This document shows, piece by piece, positions 1-6,100 of a DNA stretch of 13,382 bases. Made by a program: the position numbers and the translations under genes. Numbering within the stretch: position 1 is the stretch's first letter; each line of letters opens with the position of its first letter. Where the stretch lies: contig QUTJ01031607.1 in the NCBI GenBank assembly GCA_003573635.1, positions 1-13,382 on the forward strand, read 5' to 3'. Source of the DNA: Goniomonas avonlea. Lineage: Eukaryota > Cryptophyceae > Goniomonadida > Goniomonadaceae. The notes below the pieces were generated by a model. That model was not told the DNA's origin. It was given only the letters and a program-made list of their open reading frames with translations, and did no database searches.

Positions 1-113
1 GAGGAAGGAGGTCGGTCAGGGTGCGGAGGGAGGAGGGAGGAGGGAGGAGGAGGTGAGGAACGAGGTGAGGAAGGAGGTCGGTCAGGGTGAGGAGGGAGAG
101 GTCGGTCGCAGTT
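1..113. repeat. GA-rich/CT-rich intronic tandem repeat
   Basis: A purine-rich plus strand, with an exact 23-bp direct repeat at 1-23 and 67-89 and GGAGGGA runs between. On the coding (minus) strand it is pyrimidine-rich and repeats CTGACC, which matches the branch-point form seen in nearby introns. It lies just downstream of a donor at 120, so it is read as intron. Confidence 0.7.
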
Positions 114-3100
114 GGGTCACCTGGTGCCGGAGTTCCAAGAGATCTCGTTGAGCCTGCCTCTCCTGCTGCACGTGGTCCTTGTGTGATAGCTGCAGACGCT
201 GTTAACGCTGGAGGAGTAAACGGATCCCCAGGCAGAATAACACGTGCAACAAACAACAAGCCTGTCAAGTCCATTGCCCTCTCACCAACGGCCTGGGCAC
301 GGAAGCGAGTGACGACTTACCTTGCTACTGGGGTCTGCGAGAGGCGCCCTCGGGTCTCCTGGCACGTATGTCGTTCCCTGGTGGGTCATTCTGCAAGGCT
401 GAGAGTTGGACAAAGGTCACCAAGGAGAGACAACGCATCGCGAGACACCTCACGTGGCCGACCTATGCAAACCTGACCCACCCGTAAAAGTGATGGTCGG
501 GGTCTGGAATGTCTTGCGCGTTGTGGAAAATGAGGGCAGAGCCGACGCCAATGACCACGAGGCAGACCTCATCCGTCACCGGGTCCGTTGGAAGCGCGTC
601 CACGCGCACCTGCGAGGTCCACGTCACACCAAGCGCAAACTCTGCCCAGGGTTGGGCGGATCACTGGCCCCCGCACTGTCACCAACCGCTCACTTTTTCG
701 CGCACCCACACCACCCCCTTCTCGTTCACGCAATTGCGACTGTGAGCGCACTCGGGAGGGACGTGCGTGCGCGTCGATGAACAAGGCATAAGTCGTCCTG
801 CAGCGAACACGATGGAGGGAGTGGTACCTGAAACCAGTTCACACCGCTGCCAAAACCCATATCGAATCGAAACGAAGAAATTGATGTGCAGAGTGGGCAG
901 GCGGCGGGGCGAGTGAAGGCGGTCAGGCCGTCGCTGCTGACGCGCGCTTGCTCGCTCGCTCCTTCTGGGTCCCATCGCAGTCTGCCGCCATCCGTAAAAC
1001 ACTATGCCCGGTCTCAAGAAGCAAGGCAATCGCAAAAGTCAAGAATATTAGCCCCGAAGTTGTATGGGCAAGGTGGAGGCAGACACAAGGCAGAACAGGG
1101 ATAAGGCAGAACAGGGATAAGGCAGGGAAGGCTACTGCCTCCTGTGATCCTTGCACTGCTGCTGCTGCTGCTGCTGGGCTTCTGCTGCCTGCTTTTTTGG
1201 ATTTTTTGTGTTGTTTGTTTGTAAATCCCTTGTCCCTGCCTGAAAGAAGCAAAAGGGGAGAGGAAGAGAGACGAACCGAGATTGAAGCTCATGAAAGTCA
1301 GCGAGGTCCTTGGTTGCCTGGCGGGTGTGCGACACCTGGCAAAGCAACCCGGTCAGTTCACGCCACACGGTCACTTCCACCACACCACACGGCCGCTACC
1401 ATCACACCCTACGGTCACTTCCACCACACCACACGATCACTTCGATCAAGCAACATGGTCACTTCCATCACCCTGCCACACTTGCCTCGAGGACTCCGGT
1501 CAGTCCGTTGAAGAGTGCAATCATGGGCCGAGGAGACAAAGGAGGTGACACAAGCAGGAAGGACAGGAGGGGGAGGACAAGAGGTGACAGGCGTAAGCAG
1601 CCGCACCAGCGCCTGGAAGTAACTGTGTCGCGGGTGGCTCCAGAGAGATTCCTCGGAAAGATTATTGAAGAAGAACACGTCGTCGTCTTCCTCGATCTGC
1701 GCCTCAACTCAATTGCGATATTGAAATTTCGGAGAAACCTTGTCGAAACAGGCAGCAGCGAAATAACTTGCATTAGCACAGAGTGCACACGGTGGCAAAC
1801 GACCAAGTGCGCAGGGCGGAAGCGCATGAGGAGCGTGAGAGCTTACCCGGTCCCAGTGGGGAGGGAGAGGTTCGGCCTCCTCCATCTCCGCAATCCACAG
1901 CAGGTGACTCTGCGGCGCGTGTCAACGCAGCGCACGGCAAGGCTGGCCTGGCCCTACCTCTGTGGCCGGGTCGAGGCCGAGCGAGTCAGCAATTGCGCGG
2001 ATATTGCGCCCCCGTCGCACAAGGGAATGGTCATGCGAGGCGGGGGCGGGCGGACTTGGCGTGGGATCGAAGGAGACGCCTGCCTCGCTTGGAGTCGCTC
2101 CTGCGAGGAGGACCACGTCACGTGCGAGGAGGACCACGTCACGTGCGAGGAGGACCACGTCACGTGCGCGCGCTGCTGTTCCCTCCAGCATTCACAAGTT
2201 TCGAGCGTGCCAGGCAAAACATGGTTTGTGTTTGCGGTGTACGGGTGTGTGTGTATGCGTGCGTGCGTGCGTGTGTGCCCGTGCCTTGATTCGCGAGGTT
2301 CCGTTAATGCGTGTGCGCGTGCGCGTGGATCTGCGGGGGTACGTGCGTGTGTGTGTCCACATGCTGCGTGCGTGCGGTCCTGACAGTGAAGGCTCCCAAA
2401 CCCACAACAAAACGCATGCCGAGTGCCTGCCACAAATATCACGATGGATGGGATGCGACTGCCTCACCAAATATCACGATTGGATACACAGGCTCGCGAA
2501 CTGACAGCCCAACGAAGGTACGCGCTTCCACGCCGTTGATGAAGAAGGTCACTCGCGCCGTCGAGAAGCAGAGACTGGCGGCCACGGTGTCTCCAGTCTC
2601 AAATTGCGGCACAGGATCTGCGGGAATCGTGATGTGAGGACTCACCCCGGGACACAGGCGAGCGCAACGAGGCGCTGACACCCAAGCACAGCCTGCCAAA
2701 ACCCGGGGCGAACCTGTCAAGCGGAAGCCGAGCGCATACGCGTCGCCCCATGATGCGATTCCGAAAAACGTGTGGTGGGAGGAAGGGTCGGGGAGCTGAC
2801 GGCACTTGGCCCCTCCAACGCCAATCACAATGCTCCCGCCGATGTAACGGTCCGCAACGGGCAACGAATCAATTAACACCTGCCTCAAGTTGTGAACACA
2901 CATCGCGCAGCTAGAGCCAAGAATGAAACCAACAAACGCTTAGACAGAGGACACAGATGAAACTGGCTCATCACCGAGAAGTAAGGCTGGCCCCGGTCAA
3001 AGCTCGAAGCACCGCAGGACGACCTGGGGTGCACACCCCTGGGCCGGACGACGCTGAGGTTGTTGTTGGTCAGCCTGAGCTCAGAGTGCGTCGCGGCAGG

Positions 3101-6100
3101 GTCCCACTCCATCACGCCTGTCTCGCGTCTTAGTGGTGTCGCACTCTCCACTCTCGAGTCACGTGGCCTCGAATCCGGACCCGTGTCTGTCCAGAGCAAG
3201 GATACTGCTGCCCTCCGTCGGTGCAGTGACATTGTGACCGCCATCTCTTCAGAGAGGACGAGGGGCGCGAGAGGATCAGGGGCCCACCACACAAGGCACA
3301 GACATGGCGACAAACGGAGGGAAGCATACCGTGAGGCGGGGCCTTGGCTGCGCACAACGACACTTGGTCCCCCACTCCGCCTGCGTTCCCAAAAAGTGTC
3401 AGTTACAAATACGCCACACATTCTGTGCTGCGGGAACTATGGTCGTTCACACGAGAGATTGTTTCTGCCTGCCTGTCGGCATCTGCCCGAGCGTCCCCGG
3501 TGTCATCCGCAAGGGGAGGGCGAGCAAGGGGGTTGCCGTTCGCAGCCTCAACCAAGCAAGAGCAAAAGAAAAGCAGAAGCAGAAGCAAAACCAAAAGCAA
3601 GTCTTGCCGAAACCCAAGGCTGCCTTTCAGGAAAATGAAAAAAGCACAAGCATGGCTTGCAGGAACAAGCACACACAAAGCACGAGCAGTGCGCTTACCG
3701 AGGATGACTGCGGGGTGATACTTGACTCCAGCGTCGAGGCTGTCGACAATGGCTGCGGCAGCCCCGTTGATGTACCTGCGGAGGCAATCAAACCGCTGCA
3801 CGAGAGCTTGACTCATGGGCGTGATTGACGACTTGTCACTGGCCACCCTTTCACTGTCTCCACGCCGCTGTCTCCTTGTCATGGCCAGTTGACTGCTTTG
3901 ATGGTTGACGGCCCTCGATGCGGTTGATGCGACAATGTGAGATATGATGCCTCGCACAACAGCACGGCACGTAGAAACTTCATAAAGGTGCAAGGCTCAC
4001 CAAGATGACGAGATCACAACAGACAGCACACGGAGCATACAAACTTTCAACAGAGTGCAGGGCTCACCAAGATGACAACAGACAGCGCATAAACTTCAAC
4101 CTTGTGCAGTGCTCACCAGGTGATTCGGCGTCGAGGTTGGGCGACAAGTATCACCAGCACCAGGTCTCCTTGCCTGATGGGTGTGACCTTGTCCGTCACC
4201 TCCCCCTTGCACAGCACCTCTCCTTCGGTTGATATCCTGCGTGCATTGCTGTTTATGTGGTGTACGGATGCGGAGCAGACCTGGCACACAGCGACATCAA
4301 CCGCATCAATGATGAACAAAAAATATATCGACGACACTAACGAATTCCGTCTGGCAATCCATTCAGGATTAACAATCAGCAAAGAATGCGATTAGGAGAC
4401 CGGAGCAAGGAGCAAGGCTCGCGCTCACCCGTAGAAGCCAGCGGAGGCGGGCGGGTGGCGCAGAGAGTTGCGAAACACCGTGAAGTTTCCGACGCCCAGG
4501 CTGACGTAGCCTCCTTTGGAGATCTTGTCCACGCGCACCTGCCAAGGATCACAACTAGCCGTTCTCATTGTGTGTGATGACTACCTCTGTGTGCAGATAT
4601 CGCTGTCTGTGATCTGTGATCTGTGATCTGTGATCTGTGATCTGTGATCTGTGGACCAAAGCGACTCCAGTTCGAGGCGAAGCAGGAATTCTGTTCTTGC
4701 CCACGCACCTGAAACGCGCCGCCCCCGTCGGGCAAGGCGAGACCGCGACAAGAAAAGCACTGCACGGGGCGGGGTGAGGGAGGCCAGCACTGTGTGCGGC
4801 AAGCAGTGCCAAGAGAAGGAGGAAGTATTGTTTCACCTGGACCCCGGCGGGCGCAGGCAGCGCTCGCACGGTGCGGTTGTGCGAGGACAGGTGCAGACCG
4901 TCGTTGCTGCCCTCAGGATCCCAGGTGACTCTGCGAAGCCCTTTACTTCACCGGAGCGCTTGAGCCACCAGAATGATAATAAAAACAGTTTGTGAGGGAG
5001 AGCAAGGGCCGCCCGTGGCGAGTGAGCAAAGGGTAACAATTGCTGTGTGCATGAGAGAGAGGGTAAGGGAAGCACGTGGGGTGACACCCGTTGTGTGTGT
5101 GTGTGTGTGAGTGAGTGAGGGCAAAGGGCAACACTCACTGCCCCGTCAGAGCCGCAAACTTGGCAAAAACAAGCTGCTTCGCGCGCTGCACTGCGACCTG
5201 CAGACAAGTGAGGATGCAGACGGACGTGCTGTGACAGCGAGCCGCACCAACTGCTTCCAAGCAGCAAGGTCTGGCAGCGTTGTCTGGCCCTCGGACGTGA
5301 TTGGATTGTAAAAAAAACGTATTCCATCTTGGTCTCGCAAGGCAATCCAGGGGGGGGGCGGCGGGGCGCGCAGGGCTGCGGCTGCAATCCACACGAGCTC
5401 AGGCTGCCGGCCGAGGGTCAACGCACAGCCTCGAAAACACTCGGTGCGACGTGACGAAAACACAGTGACAGCCAGGCAGTGACAGAACAAGGCAAGTGGC
5501 AAGGAGACGGCGGGGAGGCTGCGTCACCTCTGCCTGAGGGTCGATGCCGAGGGCCTGACACAGCCCGCCCTGCTCCGTCACTGGCACCTCTGGAGCAGCC
5601 CCTGCGTGCCGGGTCACTGCGGCACACTGCCTTGTTCCGAGCACATCACGTGCTGCCTTGTCATGTGCTGCGTTGTCACTGCACCAAGCACACGTGCTGC
5701 CTTGTCACTGCGGGAGCCTTGTCACTGCGGGACACACACAAACCAATCACTTGTGCTGCCTTGTCACTGCGGGAAACACACAAACCAATCACTTGTGCTG
5801 CCTTGTCACTGCGGGACACACACACCAATCACTTGTGCTGCCTTGAGACTGTCACTGCGGGGGCACCTGCGCCACACCGCGGCAGCGACAAGCTCTGTGC
5901 CCTTCATTCGAGGTGGAAGGTGGACACCAGTCGAGCAAGAGGACCTCGGAGCGAGAAAATTCACCAAAAACAGCACACGAGAACGGACGCACCAAGCTCA
6001 GGGAGTGAGAGCTCCAGCTCCACCATTGGAATCATACGGTCAGGGCCCGACCCGACTGCGCGCGGGTCAGTCCAAGGTCAGGTTACGCCTCTCGGATCAG

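Larger units (their letters stand above)
3330..4930 (-). other. SPRY3 domain
   Basis: Exons 4930-4837, 4759-4709, 4538-4429, 4350-4117, 3775-3699 and 3380-3330, residues about 569-774. Landmarks: VTWDPEGSNDGLHLSSHNRT, VRVDKISKGGYVSLGVG, FYG at a phase-2 intron, RISTEGEVLCKGE, QGDLVLVILVAQPRRRITW, a split-Trp junction (TG|G) into YING, KYHPAVILG and VGDQVSLC. It has the most introns of the five SPRY copies. The intron at 3776-4116 carries tandem copies of its own 5' splice site; the intron at 4539-4708 carries a 7-bp repeat. Confidence 0.83.

Noticed and set aside
1136-1239. Poly-glutamine reading of the CAG run
   Set aside because: The phase-2 junction from the 59-nt exon puts the run in the serine frame; the Gln frame ends soon in a stop without a donor that fits the next exon.
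1310-2383. Long plus-strand open frame of 357 codons
   Set aside because: It runs antisense to WW3 exons and their introns. Its translation is low-complexity (repeated CEEDHVT comes from the 21-bp intron repeat, then Val/Cys/Arg runs from GT-rich DNA) with no domain or splice logic.
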